A stretch of DNA of 64,000 nt, from positions 3,224,001-3,288,000 of the forward strand of contig NZ_CP077941.1 of assembly GCF_019722725.1 (NCBI RefSeq), read 5' to 3'. The notes below the pieces were generated by a model, which was given only the letters and a program-made list of their open reading frames with translations, searched no databases and was not told the DNA's origin. The DNA comes from Vreelandella profundi. Its GTDB lineage: Bacteria > Pseudomonadota > Gammaproteobacteria > Pseudomonadales > Halomonadaceae. Of the stretch, positions 36,249-45,900 are shown one piece after another (the stretch's first letter is position 1; each line of letters starts with the position of its first letter). Position numbers and translations under genes: made by a program.

Positions 36249-37232
36249 TTAGCTATCCCGCTGCTCGCGATAGGCTTCCAGTGCCTGTTTAGCGTCGTCA
36301 TCGGCACGCGACTGCCAGTCTTCAAACAGCTTGTCGCCAGCCGCTTGTAGGGCAGCGGATATAGCGTCATTAGGCTCAGAAACCGCAACACCTTTTTCTT
36401 CCAGCGTGACCAAACTGGCATCGTTATCTTCTTGGCTCATCTCCCAGCCACGTTTTTCCGCCTCAGCGGCGGCTTCCATTAACGCGTCCTGAGTCGCTTC
36501 ATCCAGACCATCAAAACTACGCTGGTTAATGAATACGATATTTTTAGGCAGCCACAGGTTGGCATTGGTGTAATCCGTTACATAGTCCCACGCGGCCATG
36601 GAACTGCCGGTGGAGCTGGAGGTAATCATGGCATCCACTCGGCCGGTGCTGAACGCGGTGGGAATATCAGATTCTTCGGTTTCCGTGGGGCTGCCGCCCA
36701 AGTTATCGACAAAGCGCTGGGTGTTGATATTAGGAGCACGAACGCGCAACCCTTCAAACTGCGCAGGGTCGGTTAGTGCTTCTGAGGTGTAAATGCCTTG
36801 CGCGGGCCAAGCAACCGCATACAAAGGAATCAACCCTTCATCAGCAAACAGCTCGGTAATCATGGGCTTGGTGGCTTCCCACAGCGCGTAGGCATCATCG
36901 TAGCTACCCGCTACGCCCGGCAGCGTATCGACTTCAAAAATAGGGTCATCGTTGGACAGAACCGAAAGAAACACTTCACCTGCATCAATAGTGCCTCGAC
37001 GAACCGACGGCTTAATTTCCCCATGCGCTACCAATGAACCGCCGCTATGAACGGTGATGGTGAGCTCGCCATCGGTGGCTTCTGCCACATCGTCGGCGAA
37101 CTGCTTGGTATTTTGCGTGTGGAAGCTGGCATCGCCATAGGGCGTGGCCATCGTCCATTCGGCAGCGTGAGCCGTGACCGTTAAGCCGCAGGCAGTTGCC
37201 AGTAGCAGTGTAGACGTTAGTGTTTTGCGCAT
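36249..37232 (-). CDS. dctP: TRAP transporter substrate-binding protein, DctP family (5-oxoproline-linked locus)
   Basis: A 327-residue periplasmic binding protein. It has a Sec signal (MRKTLTSTLLLATACGLTVTAHA, cut near 23). The mature part has HTQNTKQFADDVAEATDGEL, GGSLVAHGEIKPSVRRGTIDAGEV near 64-85, and the ligand arginine region FEGLRVRAPNINTQRFVDNLGG near 150. I chose the ATG at 37232, with AGAGGG upstream, over a frame that starts 84 codons earlier. The neighbouring divergent pxpABC operon suggests it binds 5-oxo-L-proline; TRAP binding proteins for pyroglutamate are known from Bordetella. Other monocarboxylates remain possible. Confidence 0.88.
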   Translation of the reverse strand: MRKTLTSTLLLATACGLTVTAHAAEWTMATPYGDASFHTQNTKQFADDVAEATDGELTITVHSGGSLVAHGEIKPSVRRGTIDAGEVFLSVLSNDDPIFEVDTLPGVAGSYDDAYALWEATKPMITELFADEGLIPLYAVAWPAQGIYTSEALTDPAQFEGLRVRAPNINTQRFVDNLGGSPTETEESDIPTAFSTGRVDAMITSSSTGSSMAAWDYVTDYTNANLWLPKNIVFINQRSFDGLDEATQDALMEAAAEAEKRGWEMSQEDNDASLVTLEEKGVAVSEPNDAISAALQAAGDKLFEDWQSRADDDAKQALEAYREQRDS

Positions 37233-37269
37233 CTTGAGAACCCTCTTATTCATTTTAGTAATGTGTGAC

Positions 37270-37342
37270 TGATGGTATTGGGCCCAAATCTCGTACACAC
37301 AGGAGTACGATACCTCTGCGTCAATAAAACAACATACCATCA
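37270..37342. promoter_or_regulatory. Cluster of inverted repeats between dctP and pxpA
   Basis: The 320-bp gap between the divergent operons holds several dyads: TGATGGTAT (37270-37278) paired with ATACCATCA (37334-37342), the palindrome TTGGGCCCAA (37278-37287), and TCGTAC (37291-37296) with GTACGA (37305-37310). They cluster near the dctP start and could bind a shared regulator. No regulator gene is adjacent. The rest of the gap shows nothing I can name. Confidence 0.45.
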
Positions 37343-37552
37343 TGCAACATCGAGACCATTCCCAGCGCTGAAGCTTAACCAACGCTGTTATCACGCCCGT
37401 CATCAAGGCCATTAGAATGAACCGACCCACCATCCACTGGCTTACGTTATTATTCCCACAAACGGTTGGCAGTGGGCAAATCATGTTTATATATTGGTGG
37501 TGAATTAACCTTCAGCATGCGTCTTACTCACACCCAAATAACAGGAGTCGCT

Positions 37553-38305
37553 ATGGCCATCCCCCTGCTTAACTGCGATATGGGCGAAAGTTTCGGCAAC
37601 TGGAGCATCGGCTTAGATGCCGATGTGATGCCCTATGTCGACTGCGCCAATATTGCCTGCGGCTTTCACGCCTCTGACCCTCATGTGATGCGACGCACCG
37701 TCAAACTGGCTGTCCAGCACGGCGTGCGTATTGGTGCGCACCCAGGCTACCCCGATTTAATGGGCTTTGGACGCCGTTCAATGGCCTGCTCCCCGGAAGA
37801 AGCCGAAGACATGGTGCTCTACCAAGTCGGCGCACTGGCGGGCATATGCCAAGCGGAAGGCGCTCAGTTGAGCTACATAAAGCCCCATGGCGCGCTGTAT
37901 AACGACATGGCCGCTAACCTTGCGTTACTCGAAGGCGTGATGCGCGCCGTGCGCGCCTATGACCCCAGCCTGCCGCTGATGGTGATGTCGACGGCCGACG
38001 CTGCGCCGCACCGCGCGTTAGCCGCCAAGCTGGGCATTACCCTATGGTTCGAGACCTTTGCTGACCGCGCCTACGATGCCAATGGCCATCTGGCCTCACG
38101 GCGTTTACCCAACGCCGTTCATCACGATCAGCACACTATCGTCAATCAAGCGGTGATGCTGGCAAAAGGCGAACCGCTCACCGCACTTGACGGCACCCCG
38201 CTACAGCTGGCCTGCGACACACTTTGTGTTCACGGCGACAATCCCGAATCAGTGGCCGCCGTGCGTGCCATCCGCGAGGCCTTTCAGGCGTTGGAGCAGG
38301 CGTGA
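37553..38305 (+). CDS. pxpA: 5-oxoprolinase subunit A (LamB/YcsF family)
   Basis: A 250-residue subunit of the ATP-dependent bacterial 5-oxoprolinase PxpABC, which opens 5-oxo-L-proline to L-glutamate. It starts [13 protein letters not shown] and has [11 protein letters not shown] near 33-43, [15 protein letters not shown] near 62-76, [12 protein letters not shown] near 109 and [17 protein letters not shown] near 162. The ATG at 37553 has CAGGAG six bases upstream; an earlier in-frame ATG is not supported. The stop overlaps the pxpB start (GTGA). Confidence 0.93.
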   Translation: MAIPLLNCDMGESFGNWSIGLDADVMPYVDCANIACGFHASDPHVMRRTVKLAVQHGVRIGAHPGYPDLMGFGRRSMACSPEEAEDMVLYQVGALAGICQAEGAQLSYIKPHGALYNDMAANLALLEGVMRAVRAYDPSLPLMVMSTADAAPHRALAAKLGITLWFETFADRAYDANGHLASRRLPNAVHHDQHTIVNQAVMLAKGEPLTALDGTPLQLACDTLCVHGDNPESVAAVRAIREAFQALEQA

Positions 38306-39030
38306 AACCGAGCATTCAAATACGTCCTAAAATGCGCATTGAAACGACCGCCATGGACGCCCTAATGGTGCGCCTGTTCGACACCATTGATGAAGCCAAT
38401 ATGGCGTGGGTGATCGCCGCCGACCAAGCCCTGCGCGCCGCCTTTGGGAACGCTTTAATTGATTTAGTCCCCTCATATACCACGCTATTAGTTCACTACG
38501 ACTGTCAGCAACTGGATCACAGCGACGCCCTGAACCTTATCAACAAGACGCTTTGCAACCTCACGCCGGCAGATACCCAGGCGGGTGAGCTACACATAAT
38601 TCCCGTGTGGTATGACGAAAGCGTGGGGCCTGAGCTGCCCTTAGTCGCCAAGCGCGCGGGCTTAAGCGTCGAGGCGCTGATAGAACAGCACTGCAACCAC
38701 GACTACTGTGTATTCGCACTCGGTTTCGCGCCCGGCTACGGCTTCATGGGTTTGGTAGATGAAGCGCTGGCCACTCCGCGCTTAAAAACACCGCGCCGCA
38801 AAGTCGCGGCAGGCAGCGTAGGTATTGCTGATCGCCAAACGGCGATTTACCCACTGCTTTCGCCAGGCGGCTGGAACATTCTTGGACGTACCAACGTGCC
38901 GCTCTTCGAGTATGCCAAGCGTGGCGATCCCCTGTTCCGCCCTGGTGACAAAGTACGGTTTAAAGCGATATCGCGCGCCGAGTTTGAAGCGGACGGTGGT
39001 GATACCACGCCGATGGAGGAGCGCTCATGA
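38302..39030 (+). CDS. pxpB: 5-oxoprolinase subunit B (KipI family)
   Basis: A 242-residue KipI/PxpB-family protein. It contains [14 protein letters not shown] near 55-68, [19 protein letters not shown] near 136 and the [32 protein letters not shown] segment near 172-200, both hallmarks of the family. The likely start is a GTG at 38302 that overlaps the pxpA stop with GGAG six bases upstream; an ATG at 38332 is the alternative. Coupled to both neighbours. Confidence 0.9.
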   Translation: MKPSIQIRPKMRIETTAMDALMVRLFDTIDEANMAWVIAADQALRAAFGNALIDLVPSYTTLLVHYDCQQLDHSDALNLINKTLCNLTPADTQAGELHIIPVWYDESVGPELPLVAKRAGLSVEALIEQHCNHDYCVFALGFAPGYGFMGLVDEALATPRLKTPRRKVAAGSVGIADRQTAIYPLLSPGGWNILGRTNVPLFEYAKRGDPLFRPGDKVRFKAISRAEFEADGGDTTPMEERS

Positions 39031-39977
39031 GCCAAGTCGCTACGCGTAAAGCGCCCGCAGGAATGCTCGTTAAACAAGCAGGGCCGCTGGCGTTAATTCA
39101 AGATGCCGGCCGATTTGGCGTGGGCCATCTTGGCGTGACCCAAGGCGGTGCGGCCGACTGGATTTCTTTTCGATGGGCCAACTGGCTGCTAGGTAACGAG
39201 CTCAACAGCGCAGCCCTTGAGATTGTCATGGGCGGCGGCTTAAGCCTCGAAACCGAAAGCGAAGTGCGCCTAGCGCTAACGGGCGCAGACCTGGATGCCC
39301 AGCTAGACAGCCAACCACTCGCAGTGAATACAAGCTTCACGCTGACGCCCGGCCAGCGCTTAGTATTTCGCCAGCCGCGCCAGGGACTGCGGGCCTATCT
39401 CGCGTTTCCTGGCGGGCTAAATGCGCCCGAAGTGCTGGGCAGCCGCGCCTGCACCGCCCGTGAGCAGCTCGGCGGCCTACAGGAAGATGGCAAACCACTA
39501 AAAGTAGGCGACCGCTTAACGTGGCAAGGCGATGCCCCAGCGGTTAAGCAACTCCCTGACAGCCAAGGCCTGCGTATGCCCGCAGCAGAATGCCGCCTGC
39601 CTGTCGTGCTCGGCTCACAAATCGCCACCTTCAGCGGCCGCTCTCTGTTCCAGGCGTTTAATCAGCCTTGGACGGTGGACAACCGCGCCGACCGAATGGG
39701 CGTGCGGCTCACGGGTCCGGTCCTGAATGGCTCACTGACAGGTATTATTTCCGAAGGCATTCCGCTCGGCGCCGTTCAAGTGCCGCCTGACGGCCAGCCC
39801 ATCATCCTCATGAATGATCGCCAAACGATTGGCGGCTACCCGCGCCTGGGTGCGCTCACCCCGACCGCCTGCGCGTTGCTTTCCCAGTGCTTGCCGGGTA
39901 CGAAGGTGTGGCTGACACCGGTCGGTGCCAGCCAAGCGCAGGCCGATTATCGGGCACAGCTCAAAGTGTGGCGCTAA
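39027..39977 (+). CDS. pxpC: 5-oxoprolinase subunit C (KipA family)
   Basis: A 316-residue KipA/PxpC-family protein. It shows LALIQDAGRFGVGHLGVTQGGAADW-type sequence near 17-40, NSAALEIVMGGG near 58, FPGGLNAPEVLGSRACTAREQLGG near 128, and SEGIPLGAVQVPPDGQPIILMNDRQTIGGYPRLG-type sequence near 245-275. It overlaps pxpB by 4 bp (ATGA) and ends the operon at a strong terminator. With PxpAB it forms the active ATP-dependent enzyme in the cytoplasm. Confidence 0.92.
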   Translation: MSQVATRKAPAGMLVKQAGPLALIQDAGRFGVGHLGVTQGGAADWISFRWANWLLGNELNSAALEIVMGGGLSLETESEVRLALTGADLDAQLDSQPLAVNTSFTLTPGQRLVFRQPRQGLRAYLAFPGGLNAPEVLGSRACTAREQLGGLQEDGKPLKVGDRLTWQGDAPAVKQLPDSQGLRMPAAECRLPVVLGSQIATFSGRSLFQAFNQPWTVDNRADRMGVRLTGPVLNGSLTGIISEGIPLGAVQVPPDGQPIILMNDRQTIGGYPRLGALTPTACALLSQCLPGTKVWLTPVGASQAQADYRAQLKVWR

Positions 39978-39983
39978 TACGTC

Positions 39984-40007
39984 AAAGCCCCTCACGTGAG
40001 GGGCTTT
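39984..40007. terminator. Bidirectional terminator between pxpC and nicX
   Basis: A perfect 24-base palindrome with arms AAAGCCCCTCAC and GTGAGGGGCTTT. A further GAGGGGCTTTGAC copy at about 40011-40023 can form a competing stem. It lies between two convergent genes. Confidence 0.88.
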
Positions 40008-40042
40008 GTTGAGGGGCTTTGACGCGTACAGGTTCTAGCGCA

Positions 40043-41074
40043 TTAATGTCTGGCCATCTGCAGCTCTTTAACCACAATATCGCCATCAATCACAATAGGC
40101 TCACCATCCAGAAACAACGAGCAATTGCGCATCGGAATATCGAGATGACAGGCAGTATCGTTAGACCCGCCCAGTTCGCTATTCGGGCCAGTGGAGAACA
40201 TCACGTTGCCATAGAAGCTGCGCGGCTCCATGCCCATGCCGCCAGGAAACTCCCCCGGCACCATGCGGTGCCATTTGGCATTAGGGTTCATGCCCCAGCC
40301 TACATGGCTCATCCCCATTCCGCGCGGGTCGTTAAAGCTATCCATATAGGACTTCACTAGCTCCGCATCGAGCCCACCGCGAATATCGGTAATCCAGCCC
40401 TTCTCGATGGTGTACGTAATCGGCTCTCTGACGTACATATTCTGGGGGAGCAGAATGTCGCCCGGCGCCACCACAATGGTGCCATCAACGCCGTCATCAT
40501 CACCGCCGGTAAATACAAAGCCTGAAGGCCAGTGATCCCACCGCCCGGGTTCATCGGTACAAGCATACTCAGCAACGGTGGCGTACGTATTGAGTTGATA
40601 GGTGACATCAGTTCCGTGGCGCGAGGTGATGCGCATCACTTTGGCTTTTTCCAGCAGCGCGGCGGCCAGTTCGACCTTTTCCCTTAGCTCCTTGGTGGGC
40701 AACATTCTGGCCAGCAGCTCTGGCGGCTCAACCGCCGTCAGAATGCGAGTACCTGCCGCTTGAATGGCCATTTGCTCAGGTGAGAAAAGCAGAAAAATAC
40801 AATCGATCAACATGTCGCAGTTTTTAAGGGCTTCCACCGCATCGGGCATGCTAGCAAGCCCTGTTGTTCCCACGGCCCAGCCACCTGTAGGTAACGGCGC
40901 GGGTAATCGCATGTGGTACATATTGGCGCCTAAGCGCTGGCCTGCAGCCATAAAGGCATCGGCATATTCCAGGCGCTCGCTTCCCTGCGTCAGCACCACG
41001 AGCCTTTCACCTTCGTGTACGCCGGACATTTTTAACTGATGGAGACAGATTTCCGTAAAGCCTGCATGATCCAT
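40043..41074 (-). CDS. nicX: 2,5-dihydroxypyridine 5,6-dioxygenase NicX
   Basis: A 343-residue non-heme iron dioxygenase that opens the ring of 2,5-dihydroxypyridine to N-formylmaleamate. The similarity to P. putida NicX runs throughout: TRILTAVEPPELLARMLPT near 109-127, TDEPGRWDHWPSGF near 173-186, IEKGWITDIRGG and FYGNVMFSTGPNSELGG near 288-303. The iron ligands fall at H257 (SHVGWG), H310 and D312 (CHLDIPMRNC), with the constant offset expected from P. putida H265, H318 and D320 as I remember them. It is the last gene of the minus-strand nic operon, after the symporter and two hairpins. Confidence 0.93.
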   Translation of the reverse strand: MDHAGFTEICLHQLKMSGVHEGERLVVLTQGSERLEYADAFMAAGQRLGANMYHMRLPAPLPTGGWAVGTTGLASMPDAVEALKNCDMLIDCIFLLFSPEQMAIQAAGTRILTAVEPPELLARMLPTKELREKVELAAALLEKAKVMRITSRHGTDVTYQLNTYATVAEYACTDEPGRWDHWPSGFVFTGGDDDGVDGTIVVAPGDILLPQNMYVREPITYTIEKGWITDIRGGLDAELVKSYMDSFNDPRGMGMSHVGWGMNPNAKWHRMVPGEFPGGMGMEPRSFYGNVMFSTGPNSELGGSNDTACHLDIPMRNCSLFLDGEPIVIDGDIVVKELQMARH

Positions 41075-41115
41075 AAAGACTCCTACTTCGCTGGTGTACA
41101 GCTTATATCGTGTTA

Positions 41116-41155
41116 GGGAACCTCTGATTAACTATTACGCTAATCAGAGGCTCCT
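41116..41155. other. Inverted repeat between the symporter and nicX
   Basis: CCTCTGATTA (41121-41130) pairs perfectly with TAATCAGAGG (41141-41150) around a 10-base loop; GGAA and CTCC flank it. There is no T-run in the minus-strand direction. It may be an mRNA-processing hairpin or a remnant of a small mobile repeat. Confidence 0.5.
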
Positions 41156-41171
41156 TAGGAAAATCTTCTTG

Positions 41172-41214
41172 AGAGCGTTTGAGCTTCTAATGTTGAGCCT
41201 CACTCAAACGCTCT
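41172..41214 (-). terminator. 12-bp hairpin downstream of the symporter gene
   Basis: AGAGCGTTTGAG (41172-41183) pairs perfectly with CTCAAACGCTCT (41203-41214) around a 19-base loop. It lies 19 bp after the symporter stop and ahead of nicX on the same strand. Downstream on the minus strand lies AAGAAGATTTTCC, not a clean T-run, so it may attenuate or stabilise rather than end the transcript. Confidence 0.5.
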
Positions 41215-41232
41215 AAACATTGTCAGATAAAA

Positions 41233-42741
41233 CTAAACGTTAGCCTCCTGAACCGGCGGGCTAACCTTGTGGCTGCGCTTTTTACCCAGCTCTTCTGATA
41301 TGGCGTCAAAGAAAGCATCGGTGGCTGCTTGATGAGGCTTGGTCATCAGACTAACGCCAACAAACAGCACGCTAGCGACGACGATTCCCCATATCCCGGA
41401 AGGCAGACCCAGCAACGAGTTTCCGGTGGCATACATCAGCAGTACAAAGGCACTCGTGCCTACTACACTGACTAAGGCACCAGTGCCAGTACCACGCTTC
41501 CAATAGAAAGCGCCGATAATGGCGGGCACCATTGCGACCAGGCCAGACGATGCGGCGACTGACAGTACGGCAATCAAGTCCAACTGCAGCTCGGCAAAGC
41601 CCAACGCCAAAATTGCGATGACAGGCACAACAAACTTACCGACCAGCAGCTGGCGTTTTTCACTGACGTTAGGCTTCACGTTCGCGTACACATCACGAGA
41701 GACCATTGAGGCCAGCGTCAGCATGATGGAATCAATAGTAGAAACGGCGGCGGCCATAATGCCGACCATCACGATTACGCCCAGCACCGGTGGCACAAAC
41801 TCGGATGCTAGCAGCGTGGGCGTCGCCAAATCGGCACGTGCAAGGCTGGGGAACGCGGCTAAGGCCGAGAAGCCCCACAGTACCGACACCATGGTGTAGA
41901 TAAAGCCAAACACTAGAAAACCAATCAGCATTTGCCGCATTGCGCGCAGTGAAGAAGGCATAAACAGGCGCTGGCTAACTTGGGGATTAGAGAGGCTAAA
42001 GAAGAACCAAGGAATCGTTAGCCCTAAGAAAGTAACAAAGCTGAACAAACCTGAGCCCGGCACCGTGAGTGACTGAGGGTGCTCCGTCGCAAGCGTGTCA
42101 AATAGCGCGCCAAAACCACCCAGGCCCTGAATGACCAGGAATGCCACGAGCGTCGAGGCCACAATCATCATGATCGCCTGGAGAGAGTCGGTCCACATGA
42201 CCGAGCGAATTCCCGCTATATAAGAGAAGAAGATAGCAATCATCGTGGCCATGATGACGCCCGTCGTAAAGGTAATCGCGCCGTCGGTAATACCTTGCAA
42301 CAGGTAACCTACACCCGCCAACTGAACCGCTGAGTAAGGAATCAGGAAGATACAGCTGGCAAGAGAAACCGCCATCGCGACGTGTTTGCTGTTATAGCGA
42401 TGACCCAGCATTTCGCTCGGCGTCACATAACCAAACTTTTTCCCGACGGCCCAAAACTTCGGCCCGAAGATAGCCACTAGGGAAACGCCCGCAAAATAAA
42501 TAATTTCAAAACCCAGTGCGCCCACGCCTCCGGCGTAGGTGAGGCCTGCTAAACCGACCATCATAAAGGCGCTGTAGGTGGTGGCACTGTAACTCAGCGC
42601 CGAGACAAAGCCATTCATCTGTCGATTGCCCAAAAAGTATCCAGACATACTTTCTGCAGCGCCTTGTCGCGACATAATCGCAATGCCTACCGCAATCAAT
42701 AAATAGATAGCAATAGACCACCAAATGAGTGACTCAGTCAT
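41233..42741 (-). CDS. Sodium:solute symporter family transporter in the nic operon
   Basis: A 502-residue membrane protein with about 13 helices of the SSS family (Na+/solute symporters). It shows GNRQMNGFVSALSYSATTYSAFMMVG near 35-60, GYVTPSEMLGHRY near 102, a GIRSVMWTDSLQAIMMIVAS segment near 165, and AAAVSTIDSIMLTLASMVSRD near 327, which carries the Na+-site serines. I chose the ATG at 42741, with GAGGAT upstream, overlapping the small protein gene by 8 bp. Known nicotinate clusters use an MFS carrier (NicT); here this Na+-coupled symporter probably imports nicotinate or a hydroxylated derivative. That is inference from position. Confidence 0.88.
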   Translation of the reverse strand: MTESLIWWSIAIYLLIAVGIAIMSRQGAAESMSGYFLGNRQMNGFVSALSYSATTYSAFMMVGLAGLTYAGGVGALGFEIIYFAGVSLVAIFGPKFWAVGKKFGYVTPSEMLGHRYNSKHVAMAVSLASCIFLIPYSAVQLAGVGYLLQGITDGAITFTTGVIMATMIAIFFSYIAGIRSVMWTDSLQAIMMIVASTLVAFLVIQGLGGFGALFDTLATEHPQSLTVPGSGLFSFVTFLGLTIPWFFFSLSNPQVSQRLFMPSSLRAMRQMLIGFLVFGFIYTMVSVLWGFSALAAFPSLARADLATPTLLASEFVPPVLGVIVMVGIMAAAVSTIDSIMLTLASMVSRDVYANVKPNVSEKRQLLVGKFVVPVIAILALGFAELQLDLIAVLSVAASSGLVAMVPAIIGAFYWKRGTGTGALVSVVGTSAFVLLMYATGNSLLGLPSGIWGIVVASVLFVGVSLMTKPHQAATDAFFDAISEELGKKRSHKVSPPVQEANV

Positions 42742-42937
42742 TGCTGTGATCCTCGAAATCTTTAGTGATAAACACATTCAGCGCAATGACAATTAACCCT
42801 GCCACCGCCCAAAACAAAAAGCTGCCGTACCAAAGCGCGACATTGCTCAACAGGGTGTAAGGCACTAAATAGCTCAGCAGGACAATTATCCATACGAGCC
42901 ATATCCATTTACTTCGTTTTCCGAATTCAGGTTTCAT
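42734..42937 (-). CDS. Small two-helix membrane protein paired with the symporter
   Basis: A 67-residue protein with two hydrophobic helices (about 12-30 and 38-57) and charged ends (MKPEFGKRSKW... and FITKDFEDHSND). Small proteins of this type, DUF3311-like, often precede SSS symporter genes. AGGTGG lies upstream of the ATG. It overlaps the symporter start by 8 bp and follows the nicB-like stop by 21 bp, so it belongs to the nic operon. It may be a subunit or a stability factor for the symporter. Confidence 0.75.
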   Translation of the reverse strand: MKPEFGKRSKWIWLVWIIVLLSYLVPYTLLSNVALWYGSFLFWAVAGLIVIALNVFITKDFEDHSND

Positions 42938-42958
42938 AGTCCACCTCGTTTTATTACA

Positions 42959-45900
42959 TCATGGAGTAGAGTGTGTGTTGTTTTGGTGAGGCTGGCGTAA
43001 ATCAGCGCTACGTTGTTCTAGTTGTTGCCAAGGCGCTTTATCTGGTGCAAAGCGCGCTCGAAGATACATCGCTAAATCAGCGACTTGGGTATTGCTAAAA
43101 CTGTCGGAAAAACCAGGCATGCTGCCGACGCCTGGAACGTGGTCTGCGTGGACACCGCTTAAAATCGACTGAATAACGTTGTCCGGATGGTCGCTATGAA
43201 TATTGGTATTTAGCGCGAGTGACGTCCTCGCGCTAGAGAAAGTAGGTACTCCGGTCGCCACATGGCAGGCTGAGCAAGCGCCATCGAATAGGCGCTCGCC
43301 CGCCTCCAGTCCAGGTGTACTCAGCGTGGCGCCGGCCACACGCTGCTCGGCCCTCTCCACAGCTACCTCGCTATCATCCGTTGGTGCCTGCATTTGCGTG
43401 GCCACATAGTGGGCAATGGCTCTCACGTCGTATTCAGGCAATTCGGCCAACCCTGCAACGACTGGCGCCATCGGGCCAGAGGCAACGCCATGCAGCGCCG
43501 ACTCACCATGACGCAAATAGTCGTAGAGCGATGTTTCACTCCAAGCAACCGGCGCACGCGACAGCGCATTGAGTGGCGGCGCCTCCCAGCCATCAACAAA
43601 GGCCCCTGCAAAATAATTCTTGCCGCTTTTCTCCGCGCCCATGGCATTACGTGGGCTATGGCAAGCACTGCAGTGGCCTAACCCTTCGGCAAGATAAGCA
43701 CCTCGATTATAAAGCTCGCTTTGCATCGGGTCTGGCTGAAAGGAAGTGGGGTCGTGATAAAGCGCGTTCCAGCCGGCCATCAAAGAGCGCACGCTGAAGG
43801 GAAAAGCAAGATCGTTAACGGTTTTATCCGATGACACCGCCGGCTGAGACATTAGGTAGGCGTACAGCGCCTGTAAGTCGGTATCACTTGTTTTGGCAAA
43901 CGCCGTATAGGGAAAAGCGGGATAGAGATGACTGCCATCGCGACTGATGCCATGCCGCATTGCTCGTTCAAACGCCGCGTAGGACCACTGACCAATACCG
44001 GTTACCTCGTCTGGCGTAATGTTAGTGCTGTAGAGCGTTCCAAAGGGCGTTTCAAATGAACGCCCACCCACGTTGGTGACACCATTGTCCACGGTATGGC
44101 ACGCTGCGCAATCGCCAGCAGCGGCGACTAGCCGTCCGCGCTCAATGGTATCGGCGGAATAAAGATTGGCGGCTGGCCGAGCAATAGGTGCCACGGCGCC
44201 CTTCCACGGCCATGCGATAGCCACCGTGCTCGCCATTGTAGTCAGTGCCGCAGCGGCTAACCAGCGCCGCTTCGCAGGGCGCTGCAGTTTAATCGGGCGC
44301 CCTGCACTCTCCATCGCTGGCTCTTGGAGCGCTTGGCGGACACGCTTGGCCGTAAAAGGGGGCTGGCGAAAACGAATGCCGGTCGCATCAAATAACGCGT
44401 TGGCAATCACGGCAACCCCAGGCGACAGCTCTGCCCCGGTTAATACATCGGCAGCAGGCTGGTTAAAAGAAGAAGGCGCCCTTTGCGTTACCGGTTGATA
44501 GCCACGCGTAGCCAGCTCGCCCACCCTTGCAGCGACGGGCAAGAATACATTGCGACCATCACCCCACTCATCAAACGCGGGGCTTTGCCCTAAAAGCGGA
44601 CGGGCTTCACCCAACACCCGTTTTTGGAGCGTTTGCTGAAGACGCTCAGTATCCACATCAGGGCCGGTGTCTTGGCCAACAACCAAACGGGTCAGCTGCA
44701 CCTCACCGGTAATACGGTTAACCACTACGTCAGCAATCCACGCAGAGCGTACACCGGGTGTCTCACGTTGATCACGGCTTGGCAGCTGGGAGTATGCAAA
44801 ACCGCGACCTCGCAGCAGATCCTGCGGCGCTGACGAGGGAGAAAGCGGCGACAGCGGCACCGTCCATTCAGCCCGTTTAGCGACCGACTCTATCAGCGCT
44901 ATGCCACGCGCATCGTCGAGGTGACGAAGACGCAGAGCAATGGGGTCTTGTTCGCTATCACGAGCCACCTCGTCTAGAAATGACTCTCGCGCAAACGCCT
45001 GCTGAATGTCGACGACAGTAGAATCGCTTGAAAAGGCATTGGATTGGCTTCTTGAAGCAAGATATTGATCGCGAAAAACGTAAGGTGAAAACGGCGCTGC
45101 ATCGTTACTATTATCCGAAGCCTCAGTAGCCCAAGCCTCAGCCGTAAGCTCAGTGGTCACGGCCTTGCCACTCAGCCAGAGCCCGACGGCGGCTACCTCA
45201 CCGATAATACTGGCCTGCTGGTAATGATAGCGAGCGATCTCACCGCTGCTGGCAAGATCGGCTTCTAGCGTCATCCGCTGCGCCTGCCCCAGCGCCTCTT
45301 TATCTTTTGCATAACGGGCATCAAGCCAAACCGCTACCGGCCCCCCCACCGCCTTAGACATTAGCGCCGCATCGACAGCGGCATCATCGCCGCAATGACG
45401 GCCAAGCCCGGTTGCTTGGCGCGACACCTGCGTTTGGTCGAGGCAGTAGAGCTCAATCTGGTTAACGGGCAATGCGGTTAAGCGACTTAAATCGTGCTTA
45501 AGCGCCAGCGGCGTAACGGTTTCTCCCCAAATATCGAGCTGGTGCTGGCGATAATCCGCGATCACCCAGCCGGGGCTATTTCCCCAATGCATCCGGCTCG
45601 GCCAGCCATACTGCTGGCGCATTGACGCCTGCGATTGAGGGCTTTGTTTAACAGCGCTAAATTTGAGAGGAGTAGATTTAACAGAATCAGGTGCGTTATT
45701 GGTTGGCTGGCACACGGCTTGCCACTCAACCTTGAGCTGCTTAGCCGCATCAATGGCCAAGGCCAAACTGCTGGCGACAATCCCCACAAAGTCTTCTTCA
45801 ACCACCACCTCAATAGCGCCAGGTAGTGAGTCGACGCTGGACCTATCGACACTGATTAAGCGATCGCTCTCGAAACGCTCACCATCCCAATGATAGTGAG

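Noticed and set aside
41116..41155. Insertion-sequence end
   Set aside because: The GGAACCTCTGATTA arm recalls some transposon termini, but only one short hairpin is present, with no transposase fragment or target duplication that I can see.
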